Positions 1 to 12,124 of a stretch of 64,000 nucleotides of DNA are shown here, in pieces (position 1 is the first letter of the stretch; each line of letters opens with the position of its first letter). Location: NCBI GenBank assembly GCA_002794735.1, contig NBAZ01000010.1:806001-870000 (forward strand), read 5' to 3'. The notes under the pieces are model-generated. The model made no database searches. It saw only the letters and a list, made by a program, of their open reading frames with translations, and was not told the DNA's origin. Both the position numbers and the translations under genes were made by a program. This DNA comes from Pyrrhoderma lamaoense. Lineage: Eukaryota; Basidiomycota; Agaricomycetes; Hymenochaetales; Hymenochaetaceae.

Positions 1-3000
1 TCATAATCTTTTCATTGGTATTAGTGAATCTTTGTTTTCGTACAATAAGCAAAGCGGGGGCCCGCTTATGATGGTTATCCTCCGAGATTCTCAGAGAACC
101 TTCTATCTTACATATTCTTCTCACTCCCACCCGCTATACTCTCCGAGGCACCTCAATCCGTTTGGTGATCCTTGAGATGACCTCGACCCCGAACCTCTTC
201 CCCATGGGGTTTTAATTCTTTTTCCGCTCCACAAGATTATTTGGTGAGAGCTAAGCTATCTACTTGTAGATGAATTTAATTTTACTTGGAGTTTTTTTTA
301 ACTATTATCTATTTCTTTATACTATTCACATTCAACTTTTTTCCGACTATTAGCTTTCCCTTCACCTTCTTCCTTCTTTACCTCCACCCTTCTGTGCTCT
401 CCACCTTCCTTCATCTGCGTTAATTCAAGATCCGAACTGTCTAGACCTGGGGGCTCCGGATCTGGGTTTTCTTTTTTTAATACGTGCCTGCTACTTCTTC
501 TTAGGCCAAGACTGAAGGGAAGGCTTCTCATTAGTATTCCAGTTTACTCTTCTCTGTCCTTCTCCCGAATAGTACTTCTTCTTGATACTGATAGAGCCAA
601 CCTTGATGCGGGAAGGAAGGTGAATAGAGAAGGTCTTCTACCTTCTAATATCCTGTACTTAAATGTGGTAGCCAGCAAGCTTGTTTATGTACATTTGGCA
701 ACTGCTTTGAGGCTAAGCGTAGCGCTAACTCTAGCGACAGAAGACTGTGAGATGGGTCGAGGTTATTGAATGGTATTTGTTTCTAGTGTCGTGTGCGCGC
801 ATACTTTGAATTCCTTTCGGAGTTTCGGCTGGGAGGAGATGGATATCGTGATTGGTAGCCAACGCATTGAGTAGAGTTTCAAAATTTCGAGTAAATGCAA
901 CTTGCTTATGCTTGTAGAAGATGTATGAGGGGCTAGGCTTCGCGGGTATGTCACTGTCACTGAAGTATGTAAATGTAGGCACAAGCGCAATTGTAAGTAT
1001 TAAGAAGTTAACATGCGACATATACATGTGGTATCATAGAAGAGTGGTGAGAAGGGAAGTGAACTGCGGAACATGCGTTGAAGTTATGTTATGTTATATT
1101 ATGTTGTGTCATGCCTAAATCCGAACTCAAATCCGATTCCGACTTGATGAGGGAAAATGAGCTTCTACAAGTGGTGAATATATAATTTTACACATGTAAC
1201 GTAACAATCCATACAAGTCTAACTAAAGAGGGGGAAGGGTGTGTAAATGCTGATAACATAAGAAGGTAGGCTTTGAGAGGAGGACCCCGAGGGGAAGAAG
1301 AGAAAAGAAGTATAGGGGCAGTATGAGTTATTACAACTTGGGGAGGAGAGTTTGGGATAAGGGGAGGTAATTGATACTCTCTCTGACTTGAATAAGCTCT
1401 CGGTGCGATACATCGCATCTCATTTCTATTTCGTATTTGACATATTTGATACTATAAAGAAGATCAAAACCAAGAGCTCACCGGAGCTTGGTTTTTTATC
1501 AAGTTTAGTTTAGAGAGAGGGTTTTTCTCTAAGGCTTGACGGGGGGGAGGAAGCCTGATACCTGGAATGGTCTACTAACTAGTACTTTTTTGGGGGATGA
1601 AACATGAATATGATGTGGAGTATCTTGGCTGCGGCTCTGCTATCTAGTGTTTGGGGTGGAAGGGAAAGGAATATTGATTGCAGGAATATGCATGTAACGC
1701 AGGTTTCAAGGCTTGTTTTATTATTCTTTTAATTTAGATTAAGACCTATAAGTGTATAATAGTATAAAAATTATTTGCTCTCAAATTCAAAATATTTAGA
1801 TAGCTTATGTTATGTTTACGGTAATTGGGTCCTTGTGTGGCTTTATCATACAACTACCTTTACGTTTGTATATAATTGTTTGTTTAATAGTCAATTGACT
1901 ACTGTATTTGCCACCGCGCGCCAACAGTGACTCTCCTAGACCATACATACAAATTTGTGCTTCTACATCTATATCAATCAATAAAAACACACAAATAAGA
2001 TACGCAATACAGTTTATGATATGCACAATCTATACACAGGCACTCGTTATCGCTTAATACCAAAATAATTGAATGGAGCTAAAAATTGTAAAGATCGTAA
2101 TTCAGAAACTAAACCTTGTGGTGAAATAAGTTCGATTATAAAGAAAGGAAAAGAAAATGAAGTCAAGAGAAGTGAGCTAGTGAATTAGTGTCCGTGCGTA
2201 ATCGTACTACGATGTCCGTGCCCGTGTCTAGTCCGAACCAAATAACAAACACCTTTCGCAAGTCTGTCTAAGTTTAGAATCAGTCCACCTTTGATTTGAG
2301 GCCTCTTTGGTTCTTCTTGTGTTAAGAGCTAAAAAAAGAAAATAGCAATCGTTAATCTCACATCCAACGACACCCTCGACGTATTGAATCTCCCCCCCCC
2401 CCACACACACCCTTTCTTTACATAACATCACCCTATTTTCGGAATTGACTCTGTTTGTTCTATTTATCCTGTATTCCCTACACCCTCAGGCTATTTCCTC
2501 ATTTTCCTGCATCCTTGCTTTGTGCTTCACCCCTTGAACCCCTTGATTCTTTGATTCTTTTAGGTTCTTTGATGGTTTTGATGGTTGATACTTGAAGCAC
2601 TATCCTGAATTTTATGAGTTACCGGTGTGTGTATGTGCACGTACTTATACCTGTACCTGAAGTTAATATCAACCCTCTGTTGAGTAACCTATTAGGTAGA
2701 AGGTTCCTTAAAGTTCAAGACTCAAAGTTTTGACCCCCCTTCAACACACACGCCTTCCCACTTTAGAATGAGCCTCGATGCTCAAGGTTCTTAAGGATTC
2801 CAATAGACCATACATACATACCCCACTCGCTCACTAACGCACTCACGTATACGTTAATACATCAAGATCAATACATGCATGCAAACACACGGAACACATT
2901 TCTCCTTCCTTCGTTTCCAGCATCTGTCTTCTTCCGTCTCTCGAGATCCCCTCTCCCCTATCCGAAATAAGAGCAATCAAGTTTCTCAGTTTCTCCATAA

Positions 3001-3660
3001 TTAGTTTGACAAGCGGCTACCCTCCTAAATCTGGTTTCAATACCAAGTTTTAAGACGCCGGGGGACCAAGAGGGGGAGGGGACTTCATTCACCAGAGTTT
3101 ACCCAACTACTTACCGGACTTCCCTTCTCCCGAGCGCCCATCAAATCAACCGGATTTCTTTCAAAACTTCATCCACTTATTTACCCGTTCATCTTACGGT
3201 TGAGAATAACCTGAGATTAGTACGTGTATTTCTAGCTTAAGTACTAGTATCAGTTTCGCGAGGGAGGGGAGAAGGGGAGGAGGGGGTTCGTTCCGTATAC
3301 TATCGTATTTCATATAACCCCTCCCTCCTCTCCCCCGAGTCTAGTTACCGCCAAATCGTAATTCGTAAACCATAAACCGCAAACCTCAAACCTCAAACCG
3401 CAAAAAAAGAGAATTGTATAAGTACGAAGTACGACCGTACCATAATACACGCTTACCTATTGGTTCCTACAAATCAATAAGTTTATATCTAGTCAGTTCA
3501 CCGTTTCACCGTGAAACGCTCCAAACTCCAAGCTCCTACTTCAGCCCAATTTAAGTCTATAACCCGTAAAAAAAATAGGCTGATATGACGAATTACATGT
3601 AAATATCCAATATGCTTGCTCTTTATCCCGCATCCCGACACCCAATTCCAATACCCCACT

Positions 3661-3690
3661 ATCCTAATATCCTAATATCCTAATATCCTA
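3661..3690. repeat. 8-bp tandem repeat (ATCCTAAT)
   Basis: About 3.7 head-to-tail copies of ATCCTAAT, lying in non-coding DNA. Confidence 0.9.
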
Positions 3691-4050
3691 TCTACCTACG
3701 CGTATACAATATATTCATTCCGAAAAAAAATAATCAAAATGCCTCCCAAGAAGGTTTTCCAACAACCTAATAATAGCTCTCTCTCTATCCATATCCCTTG
3801 ACTCATAACCACCTCCGTCCATTTTCAACAACAAAACAAGTTGAAGCAGATCAAATTCAGATGAAAAGACAGCAACAAAACATGATCCAGCTCCCCCCCC
3901 CCCCCTCTTCTTTCGCGGAGTCAAAAAAAACAAACAGACGTAACTTAAAACTCAGTACTCAAACTCGTATGGCGGAAACTCGGAAACTCGGAGAGACGTA
4001 TGGGAGGGGGAGGGAGATGCAGGGAATCGGAAGGTACGGCTTACCTAGCC

Positions 4051-4100
4051 TAGAGTGTAGACCGTAGAGTGTAGATTGTAGAGTGTAGAGTGTAGAGTTC
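4051..4100. repeat. Imperfect tandem repeat of a GTAGAGT-type unit
   Basis: Several degenerate copies of a 7-10 bp unit containing TAGAGTGTAG follow one another. Unit length drifts between copies, as in slippage-generated minisatellites. Confidence 0.75.
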
Positions 4101-4574
4101 AGTGGTAGAGGGTCCTCACCGGATCCTGGATCTCCGGAACTTAAAACCTCGACCCCCCCCAAAAAAAAAAAAAAAAACTGAAAAGAAATCTAAGAATACC
4201 AAAGAAGAAAGAAAAAAAAGGGGGGAGGGGGTGGAGGGATCTATGAGCGGTGAGCGGTGAGTGGTGAGTGGTGTGCGTGGTTAATGATGATGATGCGCGT
4301 TTTCATATGAGAGTAAGGTGGAGGTGAAGTGGTAGAAGAGCGGCCCATGCCCATCCCCCAATCCAAACAATCAAACTCACCTAAAGTAGTTTTACTGATA
4401 GGACCGAACTTGCTAAGGCTGTCTGGCTTACTTACTAAGTCACTTACTTATCGCTTAATATGGCTTAAGGGGTACGACCGACCGACAGACAGCGACCAAC
4501 AGACGGCCGACGACGGAGGGTTAGAAGAGACAACCCGAGGGTTCAGGATCAGATATATATATATAGGTATGTAA

Positions 4575-5620
4575 GAAAGACGACGACAAGGGAGTTAGCT
4601 AAAGAAAAAGAAAAGAGAAGAAAGAAAAGAAAAAGGGGGATTAAACATAGAAGACGAATCATGAATCATGAGAAAAAAGAAAGAAAAAAAAGGGGGGGAA
4701 GATAGAACACGAATTAAGAGAGAAAGAGAGGAGATAAAAGAGAAAAGAGATAAACAGAGAAGAAAGAGAGAGAGAGAAACTATACTTGTTACATCTTACA
4801 ACAGATAAAAAAAAGAAAATCAAAAAAGAAAAATCGAGAGAGAAGATATTTGCATATAAAACAACATCATATAGATCACTTTCATAGGAGATAGAAGAAC
4901 CATAAGAGGCGAGGAACGGATGGACGTGGGGGGGGGGGTCGGGAGATTCGGAAATTCGGAGACATGGTACGCCAAAAAAAAAAGAAAAAAAGAGTATAGA
5001 AACCTGGAAGCACCTTGTGGGATGGAAAAGTAAAAGAATATACGACAAACGGGTGTATATGATGGACGCATATCGAGGGTAAAAAAAGAAAAGAAACGGA
5101 ATTTGTGTGTATGTGTGGGACGGGGAAGGGAGAAGGTGTTGTTTTCCAATTCCAGTTATATGAAAAAAAAACGTTTGAAGAGGAATACTTTGTACATAGG
5201 AAGTAGAGTGTGTATGGGGGGGAGGGGAGTTACAACAGAAATACAACAGATACACAGAATACATGGGAATGAAAAAAAAAAAGTGGAAAGGAAGGCAAGG
5301 AAAGGAGAAGGGAAAATACAAGAGGGAAAATGAGATCCAAGGAAAGAGATTAGATTTGAGAAATAATGAGAGAAAATGAAATGGTAGAGCCATTTTTTTG
5401 AGAGGAGGGAAACGGGGAAACGATTAGAGGGAATAGAAAAAGAGAGAATCAGACGGGACATATTAGAGAAATGAGATCAAAAGAAAGAGACTCAAGGTAG
5501 TGAAGGATGAATAAGTTGAACGATGGAAGGCTACTAAGATGGTAAGCCATAGGATGGAAAAGAAGAGAAAAGGAAGAGTGAGATGGTACGATAGAGAAAG
5601 GGGAAGAGCCTCATAAGTCC
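4575..5620. other. Long purine-rich tract (about 1 kb)
   Basis: The plus strand is overwhelmingly A and G, broken by a few short mixed stretches. It lies just beyond the stop codon of the minus-strand bHLH gene, so the transcript's 3' flank would be pyrimidine-rich. Its minus strand reads as long F/S/L/P-rich open frames. These come from base composition, since CT-rich DNA rarely contains stop codons, and they are not taken as genes. Confidence 0.8.
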
Positions 5621-5718
5621 TTTTTTTTTAACATTCCTTCCTTCTCTCCTTCTTTTTTTTTACAACGAAGCATCGGAGGAGAGTCCCTCCACTTCAAGCA
5701 CTTCAAACAGCTCAACGT

Positions 5719-8700
5719 TCATCCCTCCATACCAGCCCCTTCCTCCTTAACAGCCCCAAGGACGCTCCTCCGCCTACTCATCCTAGAAACGGAAGCCCCA
5801 CCTCCTTTCTTCACACCCATTCCTCCTACACCGACACCGACACCGACGCCGATTCCACCAACGCCAACGCCATGACAAACACCAATCAGCCCGGCACCAG
5901 GAGTAGTAGTAGTAGTAGTAGTAGCAGAAGTAGCATTGGTAATAGTAGGAGAAGAAGGAGAAGAAGGCACCCTTCCATCTCTCCCCTTCCTCCCTCTAAC
6001 CAATTCTTCCCCTCCGTATCCGTTTCCGTTTCCAATCCCATTTCCATAACCAGCCCCGAGCCCGCCTCCATTCACGTACTCCTTCCTCTCAAGACTACCG
6101 ACACTACTACTCTTCCCACTCACACCACTAGCCCCGCTCAGGACGCTCAACCCACCAAGACTCTTCACACTCCCGCCACCTCCGCGCTCAGACTCAAGTT
6201 CAGAATCTCCCTCTTCACACGCACCTCTAACTCTCTCCTCTTCACCCTCTCGCTCTCCTTCATCTTCACCTTCGCCTTCACCTTCGTCTTCCTCAACGTC
6301 ATCAAGACCTTCAACGTCCCCAACAGACCTCGGACTCTCACTCTCAGCTAAAGAAGCAGACGCAGAAGCCGACAAAACTGAGCCTGAGCACGTGGCGGAG
6401 ACGACAGAGAGCGCAGAAACGGAGAGCGCACTGCAGACCCGACCGAACCAGGTGAAGGTGCACCTTCAAGTCCGTGTTCAGTATCGCCCTGGTTTTGTGC
6501 CTGCGTTTGGGATTGGGATTGGGAGAGACCATGAGAGAACGAGAGCTGTTGTATCTGATTTTGACTTGGTTTTGGTTTTGGTTCAGAGTCTGAGTCTGAG
6601 TCTGAGAATGGTTATGGTTCTGGACAAGAGAGTAGGACGAAGAGGAAGACTTGGACTGTAAAGACCTCGATCGCTGATGATGATGATGAGCAGCTACGAC
6701 CGCCGCTGCTGCACTCACACTCCCCCATTCCCACCAGGTCCAACACTCGAAAGCGAGCCTTTCCGCACCCTTCGTTGTTGATGCTGCAACTGAAGTGGCG
6801 TCTTCGTCTTTTGGAATTTCGACGGGGCGGTAGCCGTCGGACTCGTACTCGCCGTCGTAGCTGTCGTGCTACCGTTACTGTTGTTGTTGTTGACGGTGGT
6901 AGAAGTAGTAGATGAGGACGAAGACGAGGCCGTAAGAGGAGATTTCTTCGTTCGTGTTTGTGTCTGAGACCGAGAAGAAGAAGGAGAGCGTGTGTTATTA
7001 GCGTTCTTACCCCCTCCTTCCTCTTCCCCCTCTTCCTCTCTTTCCTTCTTAGCAGCAGGAGAAGACGAGACGTCAACGTCGACGTCGACGTCCATACCCA
7101 TATCTACATCCCCCATATCATCTCCATTCCCGTTCCGTGCTTGATTCGAGAGTAGCTGTTGATGATCCATCTCCATCCGATGCTGCTGCTGCTGCTGCTG
7201 ATGTGCATGGTCCAACCCAAAGTCCATACTACCCACCAAGCCCAACTCTCCCAACTCGATCCCATGCATAGAATGATCGATCCCGTTCAGCCCTTCCAAG
7301 CCATCCATGCCGTTCATACCATTCATGCCGTCAAGTCCGTTCATACCACTCAACCCGTTCAACCCATTCAACCCATTCATGCCATTCAACCCACCCATCC
7401 CACTCATCCCACTCATACCGCCCATACCGCTAATACCACTCATCCCAATCTCATGCATATCTCCCACAATCCCGTTCATACCCGCAAACGCACCCATGTC
7501 AACGGTGACGAACGGTGGTGGGTCGTCAAAGGAATGTAAGCCACTCAAGTTAAGCTCGACGACGTTCTCCTCCCCTTCTTCCCCTCCTCCCCCTCCTCCC
7601 CTTCTTCTTCGTCTTCTTCTTCGTTTCTTCTTCCTCCTACTACTCCTACACTGGCTCCAGCTCGAACTACCCTTCTACCACTACCTCGGACGCCCGCTGC
7701 TCCCGTCCCCGCCCGACCCCTCCTCGACCTCCTCCTCTCCCACCTCCTCCTTCCCTTCTTCCTCCATCATCATCATAATCTCCGTCCCCATTCCCATTCC
7801 CGATTCCATGTCCATCTCGGTTAACAACTCCAGCTCCATTTCCATTTCCATGGGTATTTCCACGGGCACTTGAGCCTGCGTTCGCGCTACCTTCAATAAA
7901 TAAACACACATGTACGAAAAAACAACAACAACAACAACGAACAACAGATGATTTTGCGAGTCGGAAAAGGGGGATAGGGGAAAGGGGGGGAAGGGGGAAG
8001 AAAATAAGTTAGCATGAACGTTCTTTTTCTTTGCACTCAAAACTTTTCTCTTAAAATGAGAATTGTAAGAAGAGGAAAGAGAGAGTGCATTACCAGAGTT
8101 ATTGTTATTAGTTCCTTCACTACCACCACTACCACCACCACCACCAGTGCCGCCCATAGTCGAGTCCGTTAACATCCCATTCTCAACATCATGAACGTCC
8201 GAACCACTTCCAGCAGTACCTCCTCCAAACGCAAACCCAACACCATTAACACCAGCACGAAGACCACCACTATCATCACCCCCTTCCCTCTCCTCCTCCT
8301 CCTCACTCACACTAACGCTCAACCCTGCAGAGACCAACCGCCTCTCGAGCACCCGGTTCCTAACCGCTTGAGCACCCACAAGTTGTTGTAGGTACCTGAT
8401 GTACTCCACGCTCCTCCTGAGTATCATCCCCTTGTTCGCTTTTAACGCTCCATTCCCCCCTCCTCCGCCTCCGCCATTTTCTTTAGTGTCTTTACCAGAA
8501 CCTGCGTCTTTGCTGTTCCCATTCATGTTGTTGTTGTGCGGCAGAAGTGGAAGTGGAGTTGGGTAGGCGCACTATCTGAGAGCTTGCCACCGTCCCCGTC
8601 GTCGATACCGTCATTACTAGCAGAACCCATCCCATTCTCAGACTTGACAAGACTGTCCCGTCTGGGTTTCCCACAGTTATCAAGCAACTCTTCAGCAGCT

Positions 8701-11700
8701 ATATTTCGCACACACGCGTTCGAGAAATGTGTAAAAGGTTAAGAAAGAAAAGAAAAAAAAGGAGAGAGAGTGTGTGTGTGAGTGAGTGAAATCAGTAAAA
8801 GTATAACATAAAACAGCACTCTTGAGAGTAGGTGGTGACACATACCAGGTCCCGAACCAGCACCCGCACTCGGATCAAGCATCACCTCCGGAATGAGCGT
8901 CGCAAGCTCACTAATCTTCTCATTAATATTATCCCTCCTCCTCCTCTCAACAGCATTATGTGACTCCCTCCGTCTCCTCCGTTTCTCGCTCACCAGTGCC
9001 GCCCTACTCGAAAATCCGTAATCGGCCCCATATTCATATAGATCGTGGGTGGTTGTTTTTTTTTTTTTTTTGACGGATGCGTTATCGTTATTTTAGGTTT
9101 TATTTTTATTTTTTTTTTTATTTTGTTTTCATAAAAAAAAAAGTTTCCACCCCCACCCCCGGATGTATGCGTGAGCGGTGATTGACAGGCGGGCGGCGAG
9201 TCAATTTCAATAGATTTCGTTCGGGGTACGTATTTTTCGTTTTGTTTACGTATCAAAGGGATCCCGGAAGTGATTAGAAAGACAAAGAAGAAACGTTTTA
9301 GATTGATTTAAGAAAGGAGATAAAAGGTTAGCGAATTGAATTCCTCAATCAGAGATAAAACTGATAATGAAAGAATAACAATACAAAAAAGAAAATCAAA
9401 AGGGATAAGAAGGGCTGAAAGTAAAAATAGCTCGGAGATAGTGGAAAAAAGTTGGAGAATTTCCAACCGAACCCAAGGGCCGGAGAGAGCGAAATTTGAA
9501 AATAACGAATAAGACTGAAAGAAGGAATGGGAAAACGTAGTATCCATCTTGGACCCCGAATTAAAAATAATAGAAAAGGTAATAATAAAAAGATTGGAAA
9601 TAAAAGGAAGAAAAGACTATGACTCACTGTCTAGCAGCAGAATCCATCGGCGGACTTTCCTCTTTCGCTTTTACATTCCCAACTCCACCAGTAGTAGTCG
9701 CACTGCCGTTCATTCCATGAGAGTGATGATGATGATGATGGTGGGCTCCTACTCCTCCTCCTCCGAGGGTTGTGTCTTTCGGCGAGATGCCCATACTACC
9801 AACGCTAGACACATTGTTCCGAGGATTGAGGATAAAATCATTGGCGGACAGCGGCAGTCGAAGAATCGATTTTGGTTTGAGGGGGACAAGATTGGAGGGG
9901 GAAGGGGGGTTTCCAGTTATAGTTCAATGTTTACTACTCCTGTTAGAAGAAAGCCAGAACACATACCTTCCAAATGCGAACCCTGCACTTCCTCGTCCCA
10001 AACTACCCGGACCGGATCCGACACTTTCTGAAGAAGGCAAACTAAAATCTCCATTACCTACAACCAAACCATACACATCAAGAAATGAAAATTGAAAAGT
10101 CAGCTCTTTTTCTTTTGTGAAACTAGGAAAAAAAATCTAAAACACGAAAAGAACAAACAAAACGAAAGTTTTTTTTTCCTTCTGAAACGTGATACATACC
10201 ATTATTCCCACTATGAATGAACCACCCGCTTGACTGTCCAACGCCTACGCCGAGGCCTCCTAGACCGCCGGGACCAGCTCCAAGACCAGAAATTCCCAGA
10301 CCGTTCATACCGCCCAAACCACCCGGAGCCGTCGGCGATCCAAGTCCATGAGCATGAGCATGAATACCCAACGGGCTCAACGCAGCACTCCCAAGCGGAC
10401 TCAACGGACTCAAGCCAGAATGAGAATGGGAGTGAGAGTGAGAAGGAATGACAATCGCAGACGGCTTCGTTCCTGATCCTGATCCTCCGTTAGCAGAGGC
10501 AGAGGTAGACGTAGACCCCGTCGTGGTAGTTGACGAAGCGCTCAAAGGAGGTGGTGAGGGCAACTGTGTCAACGAATTACTATGTCCATGTCCATTTACA
10601 TTATTTGCGCCGTTCCCATTCCCATTGTTGTTGTTGTTGTTAAGATGTGAGTGATGAGAATGTGAGTGCTGCAAGTGCGGCGGTAGAGTGAACGAGTCTC
10701 TCCGCCTACTACTACTTTTCGTCGTCCTCGTAGGACCTCCACCACCATCTTTCTCCCTTCCGGATTCGGAAAACGACTGAGATTGAGCGGTGCCTGGACG
10801 AGCGCGAGAGCGACTACGGAGGCAGAGCCAGACCTCATATGCGTCCTGCTCTGACTTGTCGCTCTCCCTCCTCCTCCGCCTCCTCCACCACCACCACCGC
10901 CGCTGCTACCATTACCACCGTTTCCGGTAAATGAGTCAGCAGAGACACCTGTCCCAGGACTGGGCGTATCCCTCGGTGGACCGGTACTACTCGACGTAGG
11001 CGTGAACGGACCCGCACCACCGCCAAGAGACGTAAAATCAAAGTCATCCGGGTGAGGATGGTGATGATGATGCAGGGGTGGAATTGTGCTATTAAAGTGT
11101 GACGGAAACGGTTCCCGACTGAGGAAATGAGCCGAGTGCGGAGAATGATGGGGGTGGTGTGGGTGGTGGTGATCGAAGCCGTGGAGATGGGATGTCGCGA
11201 GTGATGCAGGCTGAGAGAGTGGAGGTAAGTCTGGACGGTGAGAGGTATGTGGGAGTGAAAAGGCATGGGCGCCTTGCGTCGGACCACCGCCGTTGGAAGC
11301 GGAGGAGAGAGAGGCAAAGTGGGCGGAAGAAGGAGCCGATATGTCGAATATGTTGTGCATCTGTGGGGGAGGGTTGGCGGCGGCTGAAGACGAAGAGGAG
11401 TGGGAGAGGTGGTGGTGGTGATCAAAAGGCGGGGTGTGCGTATGCGTCGAGCGTTCGTTTGAGGTTGTAGCGGAAGGGTGTGAGGAGGAAGAGGGGGAGA
11501 TGAGAGACATTGCGATTTCGTCTGAGAGATCTATCGTACTTGTACGAGAGAAGGCATCGGGGAGAGCGAGAGAAGGAAAGCCGTTGTTGTTGTTTGCAGA
11601 GTTGCCATTAGAGTTACCGTTTGAGGAGTTTTGAGAAGCCTGTTGGGCATGGTGAGAGGAGTGGGAGAGAAAGAGGTCAAAGGGACCTGGAGGAGGAGAG

Positions 11701-11879
11701 GGAGCGGATGGGGAAGGGGAAGGGAGATGGAAGCCTTCCTGGCGCATTTTTGGTTGAGAGATTGTGGAGAAGGTTGGCGAGAAAAAGGACATGACTGAAG
11801 CTGAGGATGATGGAGGATTGAGGAAAAGAGAGAGAGAGGCGAGAGGATGCAAGAGCCGAGGGAGTGAATAAGCAAGCAA
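5719..11879 (-). CDS. Large bHLH transcription factor, Rtg3/MiT-TFE-like (multi-exon, approximate model)
   Basis: This is probably a nuclear E-box-binding regulator. The basic region and helix 1 lie at 8846-9003 (RRRRRESHNAVERRRRDNI, then ISELATLIPE). The H, E and R residues typical of CACGTG binders are present. Helix 2 (NKGMILRRSVEYIRYLQQLV) lies near 8,400, beyond a long Gly-rich loop. Exons that join in frame are about 10200 upward, 9967-10057, 9628-9804 and 8846-9003, with donors GTATGT or GTGAGT. The N-terminus is rich in Ser, Pro and His; the C-terminal half is Gly/Met/Asn-, Ser- and Asp/Glu-rich. The start may be M at 11792 (MSFFSPTF) rather than 11879. Joints near 10,840, 8,540, 7,680, 6,715 and 6,470 are unresolved, so the C-terminal exons down to 5719 are less certain. 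The bHLH type resembles yeast Rtg3 and animal MITF/TFE; its target genes are unknown. Confidence 0.75.
7270..7446 (-). repeat. Coding tripeptide repeat Gly-(Met/Leu/Ile)-(Asn/Ser/Asp/Gly)
   Basis: Inside the bHLH gene about 20 or more G-M/L-N-type triplets follow one another (for example GMNGLNGLNGLSGMNGLDG). Glycine codons vary at the third base and the third residue varies too. The pattern therefore looks conserved as protein rather than as a fresh DNA expansion. A shorter, looser version (GGMNGLGISGLG) occurs in the exon above 10200. Confidence 0.85.
8846..9003 (-). other. bHLH basic region and helix 1 exon
   Basis: This exon begins after an AG acceptor at 9004-9005 and ends at a GTATGT donor at 8845. 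It encodes the DNA-contacting basic region with His, Glu and Arg at the E-box-reading positions, followed by helix 1. It joins in phase with the exon at 9628-9804 through a split Gln codon, which supports the model. Confidence 0.85.
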
Positions 11880-12078
11880 TGGAGAGAGAGAGAAGAATGT
11901 AATTACCCCGCAGAGAGACTGAGAGAGTCAGAGCAGAGACAGAGCAGAGAGAGAGGCTGAGAGTGGTATTATGAGATGGCTATTACCCCAGACTGCTACA
12001 GACGCCGCCAAGGTTCGCTTAGCTCACTTCCTTCTCCTTTTTATATCTCCCTCCTTGTCAGTTCGCACATTATCAATT

Positions 12079-12124
12079 AATAATATTATTATTATTTTTA
12101 TAATTATTATAATAATAATTATAA
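12079..12124. repeat. AT-rich inverted repeat upstream of the bHLH gene
   Basis: ATTATTATT-type sequence is followed, after a few T-rich bases, by TAATAATAAT-type sequence. The two arms can pair into a hairpin. It lies about 200 bp upstream of the furthest bHLH start codon. Confidence 0.75.

Larger units (their letters stand above)
1..5718. other. Non-coding region downstream of the bHLH gene
   Basis: No gene could be supported here. The stretch is AT-rich with many short homopolymers, small tandem repeats (3661-3690, 4051-4100) and a long purine-rich tract (about 4575-5620). Short open frames occur. Two minus-strand frames look mildly protein-like: 322-531 is hydrophilic, and 731-1027 begins with a hydrophobic segment. 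Neither matches a family I know or has clear splice partners. The 3' end of a gene lying to the left of the window cannot be excluded for the first few hundred bases. Confidence 0.6.

Noticed and set aside
4659..5393. Minus-strand 244-codon open frame rich in Phe, Ser, Leu and Pro
   Set aside because: It lies wholly in the purine tract. CT-rich DNA seldom contains stop codons, and two other frames there are also open. No domain or splice logic.
5872..7873. Plus-strand open frames opposite the bHLH gene
   Set aside because: These are antisense shadows of low-complexity coding sequence (for example Pro/Phe/Ile repeats opposite the Gly/Met/Asn array).
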